Shown piece after piece: positions 34,038-42,560 of a DNA stretch of 64,000 nt (position 1 is the stretch's first letter; every line of letters starts with the position of its first letter). The notes under the pieces are model-generated. The model worked only from the letters and a program-made list of their open reading frames with translations, did not search any database and was not told the origin of the DNA. The DNA is from Candidatus Bathyarchaeum sp. (GTDB lineage Archaea; Thermoproteota; Bathyarchaeia; Bathyarchaeales; Bathyarchaeaceae): contig JAOZIB010000001.1 of NCBI GenBank assembly GCA_026014565.1, positions 62,001 through 126,000 of the forward strand, written 5' to 3'. The position numbers and the translations under genes are program-made.

Positions 34038-36070
34038 GCGATTTCAACACTATTGAGTTCTGTAAGGGTGTCTAAGGCGTTCATCTTGACTTTCATGTTG
34101 GATATTGTGTAGAGTACGTTTTCGATGTATAGGCTTCTTTGCACTGAATATCCAGAATAGAAACGGTATCCGCTCTTTAGCAGGTCTGTGTTGTCGTCCA
34201 TGTGGGTAATTTGTCCACGCAAGTTTATTCCAGCAGGGGATATGTCAAAAACGTAAGCACCTTGCCAGACGAATTCTCCATATGTCCAATCGGGGATTTC
34301 TCCTTCGTAGTCATTTTCATCAAGTTCAGCAACTAAAACAGGTATGACCAGCAGATTCTTTTCTTTGTCAAATAGTAACGATTTGTGGTCGGAAAGGATT
34401 GGAGAGTTTGTTCCACGGTCACCGATTTCGTATTTTGCAACTTCACGGGGATTTGAAACATCGCTAACGTCAAACATGGAGATTTTTACTCCTTGATACC
34501 ATGCGAAGTCTTCTTCTGAGTCATAGTCTGTTTCTTTGCCGATTCCGATGATGTGGTTTTCGTCATAGGGATGCAAGTATCCTGAGTAACCTGTTACTTT
34601 GAGTTGACCAAGAACAGTAGGTGCAGTTGGCAGGGATAGGTCGATAACAAACAAGGGGTCAACATTTCGGAAGGTTACGACGTAGGCTCTGTTGCCCATG
34701 AATCGGGCAGAGTAAATTTGTTCTCCAGGAGCCAAGTCTTCTAGACTGCCAACAACGTTAAGGTTGCTGTCCAGAACGTAAACGTTGTTTTTGGTTGAGG
34801 GTTCGTTTTCTGCGGCAAAGGTTCTCCAGTTATTGTTGTTCACCGTTGTTGCTACACGGAAGTAACCGTTGTATTCATCCATGCTAAACTGGTTCAGAAC
34901 ATAACCAGGAACTTCTCCTTCTGCGATGAAGGTTATTTTTTCTTGGTCAATTTTGGCTTTGTAGATTTTTGTTTTCGTTCCTTCATCTTCTTGCCAGTTG
35001 TATTCAGGGAAGGTCATGTAGATGCTGCCAGTTGAAACGTATAATCCGCTGGTGCCTCCAAGCAGGACTGTTTCGTAGGTTGGTTCTTGGGCGTCGTTTT
35101 GGATGTTAACTGCAACAAGGGTGGTGAAAGTGTATGAAGTGTCAGAGTTGTTGTAGAAGTATATCTCTGTTGCTTCGATGGTTTCTGTTTGGTTATTGTA
35201 GTGAACACGGGGCAAGAAAACATCTGTTTCATAAAGGTAAGTATATTGGGTTGCAACCATGTACACATAGTCGCCGATCATTCGTGAACTGAAGTAGTTT
35301 CCGTCAACAGAAAATTCACGAGTCAAAACGGGATTAGCTTTGTTTGAAACGTCATAAACTTTAACGGTTGTTGTAGGGGGCTCGTAAATTATGGGCACAA
35401 AAGGTTCAACAGGTTCAATAAGTCCATCAACTGGCTTGTCGGGCTCTCCAGAGGGCGTAGTTTGGTTTGAGGGCTCAGTTGGCTTTACAGATTCTTCGTC
35501 GTCTGCTGTAGAATTGGTTACCACTTCAGAATCAACAATAGGCACAGGCAAATCTTTTTCATACAGAGGATAAACACCATATTCAGTTTCAAAAACTGCA
35601 AGCTTGTCGCCGTTGATGAAAATTCCTGTTATTCCACCTTCCAAAACAATTTTTGAAACAACTTGCGCTTCTTCAGGCGGGAAGGCTTTCATTATGGTTA
35701 CGGTTTCTCCAGAGACAATGTAAATGTATTCGCCATCAGTTTTTACGATGTCTGCTTCATCTACGCCTTCGACTTGAACGTTTGTTTCAGAATAGTCTGC
35801 ATCTTGGGGTTCAGGCGCTGCCGATGGGACAACTGTTGCTTCAACAAAAGAGTCTTCAAGTCCTAACAAGTTGCCTCTGGAAAAATAATATCCAGAATTT
35901 TTCTCTGTAGATTCAAGAAAAGTTTTCAGTTCATCATAAGATGTAAACTGGTTCAATTCAATTGGAGTTAAAGTTTCAGGATTATCGTTTAAGTAAACGT
36001 ATATGGGTATTGAAGAGGTAACTAAAATTATTCCTATAAAACATGCTACAAATGCTTTCGTGTTATCCAT
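34034..36070 (-). CDS. secreted beta-propeller protein (PF09826 type)
   Basis: About 678 residues: a signal peptide or anchor (AFVACFIGIILVTSSIPIYV), then YSETNVQVEGVDEADIVKTD, the hallmark of this archaeal/bacterial secreted propeller family. A Pro/Glu/Ser-rich insert near residues 200-240 follows, then long propeller blades (PVLTREFSVDGNYFSSRMIG, LHPYDENHIIGIGKETDYD). It is probably held at the outer surface by the N-terminal helix. The start is ATG 36070 because AGGTG lies 6 nt upstream; GTG 36079 is part of that signal. No catalytic residues are known for the family. Confidence 0.88.
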   Translation of the reverse strand: MDNTKAFVACFIGIILVTSSIPIYVYLNDNPETLTPIELNQFTSYDELKTFLESTEKNSGYYFSRGNLLGLEDSFVEATVVPSAAPEPQDADYSETNVQVEGVDEADIVKTDGEYIYIVSGETVTIMKAFPPEEAQVVSKIVLEGGITGIFINGDKLAVFETEYGVYPLYEKDLPVPIVDSEVVTNSTADDEESVKPTEPSNQTTPSGEPDKPVDGLIEPVEPFVPIIYEPPTTTVKVYDVSNKANPVLTREFSVDGNYFSSRMIGDYVYMVATQYTYLYETDVFLPRVHYNNQTETIEATEIYFYNNSDTSYTFTTLVAVNIQNDAQEPTYETVLLGGTSGLYVSTGSIYMTFPEYNWQEDEGTKTKIYKAKIDQEKITFIAEGEVPGYVLNQFSMDEYNGYFRVATTVNNNNWRTFAAENEPSTKNNVYVLDSNLNVVGSLEDLAPGEQIYSARFMGNRAYVVTFRNVDPLFVIDLSLPTAPTVLGQLKVTGYSGYLHPYDENHIIGIGKETDYDSEEDFAWYQGVKISMFDVSDVSNPREVAKYEIGDRGTNSPILSDHKSLLFDKEKNLLVIPVLVAELDENDYEGEIPDWTYGEFVWQGAYVFDISPAGINLRGQITHMDDNTDLLKSGYRFYSGYSVQRSLYIENVLYTISNMKVKMNALDTLTELNSVEIA

Positions 36071-36166
36071 GGTTTTCACCTAATTTGACGTTTTTGTATT
36101 CTAATAAGAAAAAATAGAGACTTAATGCTACGCATTAGAACATGCTGTACAAAAAATAGAACAATC

Positions 36167-36559
36167 CTAAGAGACTCGTCTTCGAAGCAAAACAAAAACG
36201 CCAAGGGCAATAAGAAAGCTGGGCACTGTGATTAATGCGATAGGTGACAAATCTGTACTTGAGCCAATAGAAGTAACATGACCAATTACTTGGGGCTCTT
36301 CAGACAATACATCCGATTCTGTGGAGTCAGGTCCCCTTGGTGGAATAGTAGTCAAACATTCAGATGTTGAGTCTAAACCTAATTTTTCGCTGTTGTTGGA
36401 GTATTCGCTTGTTTGGTTTTCTAGGGGGGCGGCGGTAGTTTTTACTGTGAATTTGTCGCCAGATAACGGGTTATCGTCTTTAAGCAGGGCTAGAGGAGCA
36501 ACCATGCTAACGGTGCCAAGCAAGATGGCAAGCCCAACATAAAGAACAATTTTGTTCAA
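36167..36559 (-). CDS. small secreted protein with C-terminal membrane anchor
   Basis: A 130-residue protein with an N-terminal hydrophobic segment (VLYVGLAILLGTVSMVAPLA), a Ser/Thr/Glu-rich extracellular stretch of ~75 residues and a C-terminal helix (IALITVPSFLIALGVFVLL) ending in RRRVS. I do not recognise a family. The layout is that of a surface-displayed stalk-like protein. It lies just upstream of the propeller gene on the same strand. Confidence 0.6.
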   Translation of the reverse strand: MNKIVLYVGLAILLGTVSMVAPLALLKDDNPLSGDKFTVKTTAAPLENQTSEYSNNSEKLGLDSTSECLTTIPPRGPDSTESDVLSEEPQVIGHVTSIGSSTDLSPIALITVPSFLIALGVFVLLRRRVS

Positions 36560-36716
36560 TGTTATCTTCCAACCTTACCTACTAAGTGGGATGCATTTAA
36601 GTCCACACTTTAGAACAGTTGTTTAATAACGATTTTTGTTAAAAAAAAAATAAGATACCAACAATTATTGTGGGAAAAATCAGAAAAGTTAACCAGAACA
36701 TATTACAGTCAAATTA

Positions 36717-37748
36717 TTATGCCCATCTGAACGCAACTCCAGAAACTTTATCCATCTCTCCGTCATACGGAATGTTGGTTTCTATTGTTACATAGTTAAC
36801 AGCATTAATTTTTTCAATAAAAATTTCTTCACTGTTTAGCACTGCGCCACTTGAATCAAGGACACTTACTCTTACGGTAACGTTATAAACTTTATCAAAA
36901 CCAAAATTCAATACCCCCGCTGTATAATAGATTGATTTGGAATCAACATCCCCATTGTCTACCCAGTATTCATTCACGACTCGAGCAATCGGTTGATATG
37001 CACGTTCAAAATTTTCAGAAACACGGTCGTAATCTTGTTGTAACTGGCAGTGCACACCAATTAAACATGTTAAGGAAACACCAAGAACAACTGCAATAAC
37101 AAATAGTGCTATCGCGATTTTTGATGTTTTTCTGTTTTGAGCATCTGCTGGTTTTTCAGGTTTGGCGGATGTTTTGTATGTTAATAGTAAAGAAACAAAT
37201 CCAATCGCCATTATGCTAAGTCCAAAAAAGATCAAATACGGATAAACTGGGTTAAATTTGACTTGTATCCAAGGATAGTCTGCAATATATTCAAAAATAT
37301 ATGGTGTTGCAATTTGAACACGCAAAAGAAATAGAAAATATAAAGCTAATATTGAACCATAACCTGCAACGATGGTTAAGCCTGAAAATTGTAGTTTTTT
37401 TCCAGAATTCCAGCTTCTGAAGTAGTTTAATCCATTCCCTTTAGTCAAAAAGATTATTCCAAATATTGCTAAAGGAAATGCGCTAATAAAAAAAAGAAGC
37501 GGCATTGAATAGAAAAATTCATCCAAAACACTTACTGACGACTCTCTCCAGAAATAGCTTATCAAATATAACAAAAATACTGAAGAAGCAGCCCCTGCAG
37601 TCAAGGCATAAACTATTTTCAACGAATTGGTGAGCTTTAAAGAACTGGATATTGGCATGCTGGCGTTTTGTAGCATGTTCTCGGGCATTTTTGGGTCTTT
37701 TGGAATCCATCCTCGAAATAATTGCTCTAAAATGTTTTTTACGGTCAT
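36717..37748 (-). CDS. membrane protein with extracellular C-terminal domain, coupled to an HTH regulator
   Basis: A 343-residue protein. About five membrane segments lie between residues 45 and 235; the last (IALFVIAVVLGVSLTCLIGV) leads to an outside domain of ~110 residues rich in beta strands (VLNFGFDKVYNVTVRVSVLD), like FxLYD/CARDB adhesion folds. The function is unknown. It overlaps the preceding HTH gene by 4 nt, so the two act together. Confidence 0.65.
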   Translation of the reverse strand: MTVKNILEQLFRGWIPKDPKMPENMLQNASMPISSSLKLTNSLKIVYALTAGAASSVFLLYLISYFWRESSVSVLDEFFYSMPLLFFISAFPLAIFGIIFLTKGNGLNYFRSWNSGKKLQFSGLTIVAGYGSILALYFLFLLRVQIATPYIFEYIADYPWIQVKFNPVYPYLIFFGLSIMAIGFVSLLLTYKTSAKPEKPADAQNRKTSKIAIALFVIAVVLGVSLTCLIGVHCQLQQDYDRVSENFERAYQPIARVVNEYWVDNGDVDSKSIYYTAGVLNFGFDKVYNVTVRVSVLDSSGAVLNSEEIFIEKINAVNYVTIETNIPYDGEMDKVSGVAFRWA

Positions 37749-38227
37749 GTTTTCAACTCTGGAACAAGTTTGCTAAATACAGTATGAGCCAATCTAGCCG
37801 GATGCATTTCTGCGGGGTTTTCTAATTTGATGCCTTGCTCTTTGGCGATGTCCAGCAAGTATTTTCGGGTCTGATTGAGGAATTGTTGATTTGTGATTTC
37901 TTCGGGGTTGTCGTGCCAATACCAGACCTTGATTCCATGGCTGGTGGTGTAGGTGATTATGGCTTTTCGTTTTAGTGCGGGATGATATCCAAGAAGTATT
38001 GCTCGTTTTGGGTAAATCTTGCTTACTTGAAGTTCGTTGGCTCCTGCAACATCCAGAAGGGTGGTGGAAAGTTTTGCTTCAGCAGTTAGCCTTGTTTGGT
38101 TGATGTACTGTCGCGTGGTCTGGAGTTTGTCTGCAATTTTAGAAACAGAAAAGCCCTGACGGAGCAGTGACCAAACGGTTCTTTGTTTTTGGCTCAGGGG
38201 CGATGACAAAGATAGTTTGAAACTCAT
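37745..38227 (-). CDS. helix-turn-helix DNA-binding protein, Tfx-like
   Basis: A 160-residue protein with an N-terminal sigma4/LuxR-like helix-turn-helix (LSQKQRTVWSLLRQGFSVSK, then LQTTRQYINQTRLTAEAKL) and a unique C-terminal domain (ILLGYHPALKRKAIITYTTS, WYWHDNPEE). This matches the general plan of archaeal Tfx-like regulators. It is first in a two-gene operon with a membrane protein. A perfect 9-bp inverted repeat 9 nt upstream of its start suggests autoregulation. Confidence 0.7.
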   Translation of the reverse strand: MSFKLSLSSPLSQKQRTVWSLLRQGFSVSKIADKLQTTRQYINQTRLTAEAKLSTTLLDVAGANELQVSKIYPKRAILLGYHPALKRKAIITYTTSHGIKVWYWHDNPEEITNQQFLNQTRKYLLDIAKEQGIKLENPAEMHPARLAHTVFSKLVPELKT

Positions 38228-38236
38228 AACTCATCA

Positions 38237-38258
38237 TGTAAATATTTGGATATTTACA
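38237..38258 (-). promoter_or_regulatory. operator upstream of the Tfx-like gene
   Basis: Perfect 9-bp arms TGTAAATAT and ATATTTACA separated by TTGG, between the ATG at 38227 and a TATA-like AATATTAAATA (minus strand, about 38262-38272). A protein bound here would block transcription start. Confidence 0.7.
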
Positions 38259-38309
38259 CTTATTTAATATTTGTGACTTACTACTGACTAAAAACCGAAA
38301 AACTGTAAT

Positions 38310-38780
38310 CTAGAACGGTTTTTCTTTCCACAATCGAATGGTTTCCAGCCACAGCACCGCGTTGGCTACTACACCAAAAATTATTGCGGCGATGTTGTGA
38401 GGTGACCCAGTAGGTTGGAACAAAATTACATTGTATACTACAATGTATATGGCAAACATGGTGGTCATCCAGATCGCGTAAAACAGGTGACGAGGGACAA
38501 GAAATTTCCCCATTCTGCTAAAAAATTTTAAGAGCCCCACCTTAATCTCTTGGTTTAGCAGGTATTCTCCCCTAACGGTTTTTTCTACTAAACCAAGGCT
38601 TAACAGCTTGTCTAGGTGATGGGCGGCCACGCTTGGGCTTGATAATCCAAGTTCTCGCTGGACTTCGCGGACGCCGACTCGAGTTTCGGGGTCTTTGAGC
38701 ATATACCAGTAGATTTGAAGAGTTTTTCCCTTCAACTGGGACTCGATTTCAGCCAAATCCGAAGAAGACAAATCAGTCAT
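38310..38780 (-). CDS. winged-helix regulator fused to two membrane helices
   Basis: About 156 residues. The first ~90 form an ArsR/MarR-like winged helix (LQIYWYMLKDPETRVGVREV, SPSVAAHHLDKLLSLGLVEK), and the rest comprises two hydrophobic segments (HLFYAIWMTTMFAIYIVV and IAAIIFGVVANAVLW) and a short tail. It is a membrane-tethered regulator that could link DNA binding to a membrane signal. The frame extends to 38831, but a TATA-like element at 38811-38824 makes ATG 38780 the likely start. Confidence 0.75.
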   Translation of the reverse strand: MTDLSSSDLAEIESQLKGKTLQIYWYMLKDPETRVGVREVQRELGLSSPSVAAHHLDKLLSLGLVEKTVRGEYLLNQEIKVGLLKFFSRMGKFLVPRHLFYAIWMTTMFAIYIVVYNVILFQPTGSPHNIAAIIFGVVANAVLWLETIRLWKEKPF

Positions 38781-38860
38781 CAAGCTCGCCCAAACCAAAT
38801 AGGATATCCCCATATAATATAATTCTCCCAAAAAAGTTGTTGTTGGGGCGCTGGATTTTT

Positions 38861-38913
38861 AGAAAAAGATTGTTTTCAACACTGTATTTCCAATAGTATA
38901 ATAATATGCTGAC
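38861..38913 (+). repeat. interspersed 55-bp repeat, copy 3 (most diverged)
   Basis: AGAAAAAGATTGTTTTC, AACACTGTATTTC, then CAATAGTATAATAATATG. The order of blocks matches the other copies, but the palindromic core is damaged on its right side. Confidence 0.55.
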
Positions 38914-38950
38914 GAATCCATGGAAGACTTCTTGTGTTCTCCTGGAAATT

Positions 38951-39005
38951 CAGAAAAAAGGCCATTTTTAACATAGAACCGTTATTAGTATACTAGTAGT
39001 ATTCA
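38951..39005 (+). repeat. interspersed 55-bp repeat, copy 4
   Basis: CAGAAAAAAGGCCATTTTT, AACATAGAACCG, then TTATTAGTATACTAGTAG. It is closest to copy 1 in its first half and to copy 2 in its core. It starts 90 bp after the start of copy 3 in the same orientation. Confidence 0.65.
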
Positions 39006-39308
39006 AACATACTAGAACAGAAGTAAGTTGCACTCGATTTGCCCGTTAGTTTTGAGCATATTTCGAGTTTGGATATAATTTCTTCACCAAAATAACGTCC
39101 ATATTAAATCTCAAGATAGCACATATTGAGGTTAAGTCGATGAATGGGCCAAAAAAAGTATTCAACAACCACAAGCAAAATAACAGCAATTCTCAATTCG
39201 AAAACGAAATCCAACAAGCCTGTCAGCACACAATAATGGACATTGACTGTTAAGATGCCTAAAAACGAAAATATTTGTTGCTACATTTTGTTTATGGGTT
39301 AATCTGTA

Positions 39309-39776
39309 ATGAATCCAGCTGTAGTCTTTTCCTCCAAGGGCGGCAACACGCAAAAAGTTGCCCAAGAAATCGCTCAGGAACTAAACTGCAAACTCATCAA
39401 ACTTTCAGATCACTCCGACTTTTCAACCATACAACTCAAAGACTACGACATGGTTTTTTTGGGCACCTGGGTTCGGGGTGGACATGCCAGTCCAGAGATG
39501 GTCAAATTCTTAGAAAAGTTAGATCTACCAGACAGCAACAAACACTTTGCCCTTTTCATGACCTGGGCGGGAGGCGGCAAAAGCGATGCATGGGCACACA
39601 TGAAAGTAAGGGACATTCTCCAAGCAAAAAACCAAAAATTGCTTCCAGATTACTACAGTTGCCTTGGTAAAACTTTTGGGTTTGCCAGAAAAGGGCATCC
39701 GAATCCACTAGAATTAGCTGATGCTCGAAGCTGGGCCAGTAAGTTGGTTGATGAGCTTGAAACTGGTTCACAGTGA
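39309..39776 (+). CDS. flavodoxin-family protein
   Basis: A 155-residue flavodoxin fold. VVFSSKGGNTQKVAQEIAQE forms the FMN phosphate loop, DMVFLGTWVRGGHASPEM the 50s loop and FALFMTWAGGGKSDAW the third strand and loop. The cofactor would be FMN, and the role is low-potential electron transfer. No redox partner gene is adjacent. Confidence 0.85.
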   Translation: MNPAVVFSSKGGNTQKVAQEIAQELNCKLIKLSDHSDFSTIQLKDYDMVFLGTWVRGGHASPEMVKFLEKLDLPDSNKHFALFMTWAGGGKSDAWAHMKVRDILQAKNQKLLPDYYSCLGKTFGFARKGHPNPLELADARSWASKLVDELETGSQ

Positions 39777-39833
39777 TTAGTTTCAAGCGAAAAATTGATA
39801 GCGTTTATATCGATTACAGGCGCATATCAGTTT

Positions 39834-40058
39834 ATGTCATTTTTAATTCTTGGTTCCCTTGGGTTGCTTGGGCTCTTAGCTTTAATTGCATTTTTTATTA
39901 TTGGAATTTTTATAATCATTTTTGTTGCCAAAGTAGTTTTCTTTGTTTTGCCCGCCGGCATAATCGCCTTAATTGTCTGGTTCCTCACCGGAGGAAACGA
40001 ACTGCTAGCTGGAGTAGCATTTCTAATAGTCGCAATTTTGTCGTTAACAAGAAGATGA
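39834..40058 (+). CDS. very hydrophobic small membrane protein
   Basis: About 74 residues, almost entirely hydrophobic (ILGSLGLLGLLALIAFFIIG, then VVFFVLPAGIIALIVWFLTG and a third segment), ending in TRR: two to three membrane helices. ATG 39834 is preferred to TTG 39795. The function is unknown. Confidence 0.5.
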   Translation: MSFLILGSLGLLGLLALIAFFIIGIFIIIFVAKVVFFVLPAGIIALIVWFLTGGNELLAGVAFLIVAILSLTRR

Positions 40059-40190
40059 CAAGGCAAAAAATTCCAATTGAACAACATCACGGAGAACAGG
40101 ACTTCAATTAATTTGGATTTTGGTTTTGGAATGTGTAATGGTTGTTCAGAAAGGTTATAGATTAATGGTCAAAACGGGTTTTTGCAGTAA

Positions 40191-40926
40191 GTGATTAGCT
40201 TGATTTCAAAAAGATTGTGTTTAGGTTTTTTCTCCATTTTTAATGTAATTTTGTTGTGTTCAGGTCTGGTGTACGCCCAAGCTGGAAGTCTTGGTGTTAG
40301 CGAGGGGGATTGTTTCACTTACGGGTTTAGTTTTGATTTTATTTCAGAAGATTCTGAAATGGAAATACCTCAGGATCCCCTTTGATTATTTAGGCGGAGG
40401 AACTCATCCGTTTTGATGTTTTGGGGATTTCGGGTTCTAATGTTACGGGTCAGTTTTCTGTGAGGTACGAGAACGGAACTGAAGAAATAGTAACAGGATG
40501 GGGTGACATCGCCACAGGTGAAGGCAATTTTGCTAAATGGTTAATTTCTTCGGGTCTGGAAGCGGGGGATTATGTTTATTGTTCCATGATGGATGAAATG
40601 ATAAAAGAAACCATCATGCTACAAACAGAAACCGGAACCATAGAAATCAACCACATCGAATACACCATGGAAGAACCAGAAGAAGAAAGCTACTACGTGT
40701 TTAGCGTAAACATGTACTGGGACCTACAAAACGGAGTTATGGTAGAAATGAACTTTAATTCAGAAAGGATGCTATGGAAAACTAACCACAGCTTCCGCAG
40801 ATGGAAACTAACGGGATATAACATAGCCTCGATTCCAGAGTTTTCTGACTAGGCTTAATTGCAACCTTTGTTGTAGCAACAACTGCAGTTTTTGTCCTCA
40901 AAAAGAAGCAAAATCAGTTAAACTGA
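40191..40926 (+). pseudogene. decayed gene for a secreted, membrane-anchored protein
   Basis: The pieces of one protein lie in order but in changing frames. A signal peptide and mature start (GLVYAQAGSLGVSEGDCFTY) end at a stop at 40385. FDYLGGGTHPF follows in the next frame, then DVLGISGSNVTGQFSVRYEN running to 40852. Finally GLIATFVVATTAVFVLKKKQ, a C-terminal membrane helix with basic tail, is in another frame to 40926. At least three indels are needed to restore it. The general plan resembles the intact surface proteins at 379 and 36167. Confidence 0.75.
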
Positions 40927-41115
40927 GTCAAGCAGTTCTGTGAACTCTTTTACTTGGTCACGTAACTGTTGGACCTCACTTTCTAAGCAATCCACATTTT
41001 TTTGCGCTCTTGTTTTGAGGTTTTCCAGTTCCACTAGCAGTTCAATTTTTTCTATTTGAAGTTGTGAAACTTTTTTTCTGATTTCCCTCAAAGTCCGCAT
41101 AGGTATTGACTCCAT
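40918..41115 (-). CDS. small coiled-coil protein
   Basis: About 65 residues from ATG 41115: RTLREIRKKVSQLQIEKIEL continues as one uninterrupted amphipathic helix (ELENLKTRAQKNVDCLESEV) with leucines at heptad spacing. The frame extends upstream to 41190 with unlikely composition. Its stop overlaps the end of the decayed gene on the other strand by a few bases. The function is unknown. Confidence 0.5.
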   Translation of the reverse strand: MESIPMRTLREIRKKVSQLQIEKIELLVELENLKTRAQKNVDCLESEVQQLRDQVKEFTELLDSV

Positions 41116-41529
41116 TTTGTTTGGAAAATAGTTCAGCAAGAATTGAATGAATAAAATAACATTAATTGCAGTAAAAACTTTTGGATACAAAAAACAAAAA
41201 ATTGAGAAATATTCCAGAAAGCTTCAAGCCCCAAACCGAAATGACAGGTGCTGGTGTAAACACTAGTTGAGAATGAGAACAATTCTAGCTTATTTTCAGT
41301 TGTGAAGTTTTTAGTCATGATTTTCATACCATTTTGTTCTGTCCAGCTACTGGAGGCAACTCCAAGAGTTTAGTTACTCATTTGCAGCTACTACGTGATA
41401 CTAGGATGCTCAGACGTAATTATCTCCTCATGAATAGCCATCGACGGCAAACGACTGCACAACTATGCAACCAAAATCCGAAAAGGCGAACAAAAACTCA
41501 TAGACCTAGAAAAAAAGAAAACAAGTAAA
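41116..41529. other. 414-bp interval without a clear gene
   Basis: AT-rich upstream part, then a stretch before 41529 that reads IDGKRLHNYATKIRKGEQKL in one frame behind a stop (41431-41433). It looks protein-like but has no usable start, so it may be a gene remnant. Confidence 0.35.
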
Positions 41530-42462
41530 CTAAGTTTCAAGAATCCATGAATATTTTCTGCTTATCAACCCAGTTATTGAATCTGGGGCAACTATGCCTT
41601 CTTCGCAGATTATGCCGTGAATAAACTCTCGCCGGGTTACGTCAAATGCAGGGTTTTTAATAACTAAACCGTCGGGAGCAGAATCCCAAACCTCTTTGGG
41701 GTTTCTTTCTTCTATTTTTTCATAATCTCCCAGAATTGTTGCAGGGTCAAACTTGAGGAGTTCAGTAGCCACATAAAATGGAGTTCTCGCCTCTTTGGCG
41801 GCTAAGGCAACCATGCTGGTTCCGATCTTGTTTATTACATTGCCTTCAGAAGTTATGGCATCAGCCCCCACAACCACAAAATCCACCTTGTTAATAAAAT
41901 GCCGAACCGCAGAATCCACAAACATGGTGGTTTTGATTCCTGCTTCTACCATTTCTTTGGCGGTTATTCTGCCCTGAAAAACGGGACGAGACTCTGTACA
42001 AAACAGCTCAAACTGTTTCCCATCCAACTTCGCTTGTTTAAGAATTTTCATTACTGTAGAAGAGTGACAATGAGTAAGAACTCGTGCCCCATCAGAAATC
42101 CGCTTAGAACCTACAGAGGCAATTGTTTGTTTTGATTGGTTGAGGTGCTCCAAAAACTCGCCAGTAACGTGTGAAACAGTTTTCACCAAGTTGGAAACAT
42201 CAGGTTCGTTGCTGGATTTTACCGTCTGAATAACATAAAGGACAGCATTACGCATCAAGGGCTCCGTAGAACGGGAAGCAAACAATACTTCTTTGGCTTC
42301 AGAAAGCTCCTGCAAGAATTCTGGTTTAGTTTTAGCAGCAGATTGTTTGGTTCCAATTTCCAATGATTTGATAGCTTCTATTGCGACGTTTCTGGCGCCT
42401 TGAATTTCTAGTCGTTTAATTTTGCCTGCAGTATCCAAAACAGCATCATACAACCAAAACAA
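41530..42462 (-). CDS. ribose 1,5-bisphosphate isomerase
   Basis: Converts ribose 1,5-bisphosphate to ribulose 1,5-bisphosphate, the RuBisCO substrate, in the archaeal AMP pathway. The 310-residue protein belongs to the eIF2B alpha/MtnA-like family; LTHCHSSTVMKIL carries the catalytic cysteine, CTESRPVFQGRITAKEM binds phosphate and VVVGADAITSEGNVINKIGT contains the catalytic aspartate. The remaining pathway enzymes, RuBisCO and AMP phosphorylase, lie 6-7 kb away, which favours this call over an eIF2B subunit. The start is TTG 42462 or TTG 42453; the leader TAGGGGTTGTT is shared with the RuBisCO gene. Confidence 0.87.
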   Translation of the reverse strand: MFWLYDAVLDTAGKIKRLEIQGARNVAIEAIKSLEIGTKQSAAKTKPEFLQELSEAKEVLFASRSTEPLMRNAVLYVIQTVKSSNEPDVSNLVKTVSHVTGEFLEHLNQSKQTIASVGSKRISDGARVLTHCHSSTVMKILKQAKLDGKQFELFCTESRPVFQGRITAKEMVEAGIKTTMFVDSAVRHFINKVDFVVVGADAITSEGNVINKIGTSMVALAAKEARTPFYVATELLKFDPATILGDYEKIEERNPKEVWDSAPDGLVIKNPAFDVTRREFIHGIICEEGIVAPDSITGLISRKYSWILET

Positions 42463-42560
42463 CCCCTACTGAACACTAACAATAACTTGTGAGTGGCTTA
42501 AAAAGATAAAACAAAAAAAGAACAATGAAAACCAGCAACATGGCTGGCTTTGAAAACTGG

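Larger units (their letters stand above)
38781..39308. other. 528-bp interval between divergent genes with two repeat copies
   Basis: It contains the promoter of the membrane-tethered regulator (TATA-like 38811-38824) and two copies of the interspersed repeat (38861-38913 and 38951-39005). The stretch 39010-39308 holds no recognised element apart from AT-rich promoter-like DNA before the flavodoxin gene. Confidence 0.55.

Noticed and set aside
41334-41528. 64-codon plus-strand frame before the R15P isomerase end
   Set aside because: Low-complexity basic composition (RRQTTAQLCNQNPKRRTK) and no start signal; a protein-like stretch exists only in another frame without a start.
41530-42462. eIF2B subunit or methylthioribose-1-phosphate isomerase
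   Set aside because: Cys in THCHSSTV and Asp in GADAI plus the RuBisCO/AMP phosphorylase neighbourhood favour R15P isomerase.
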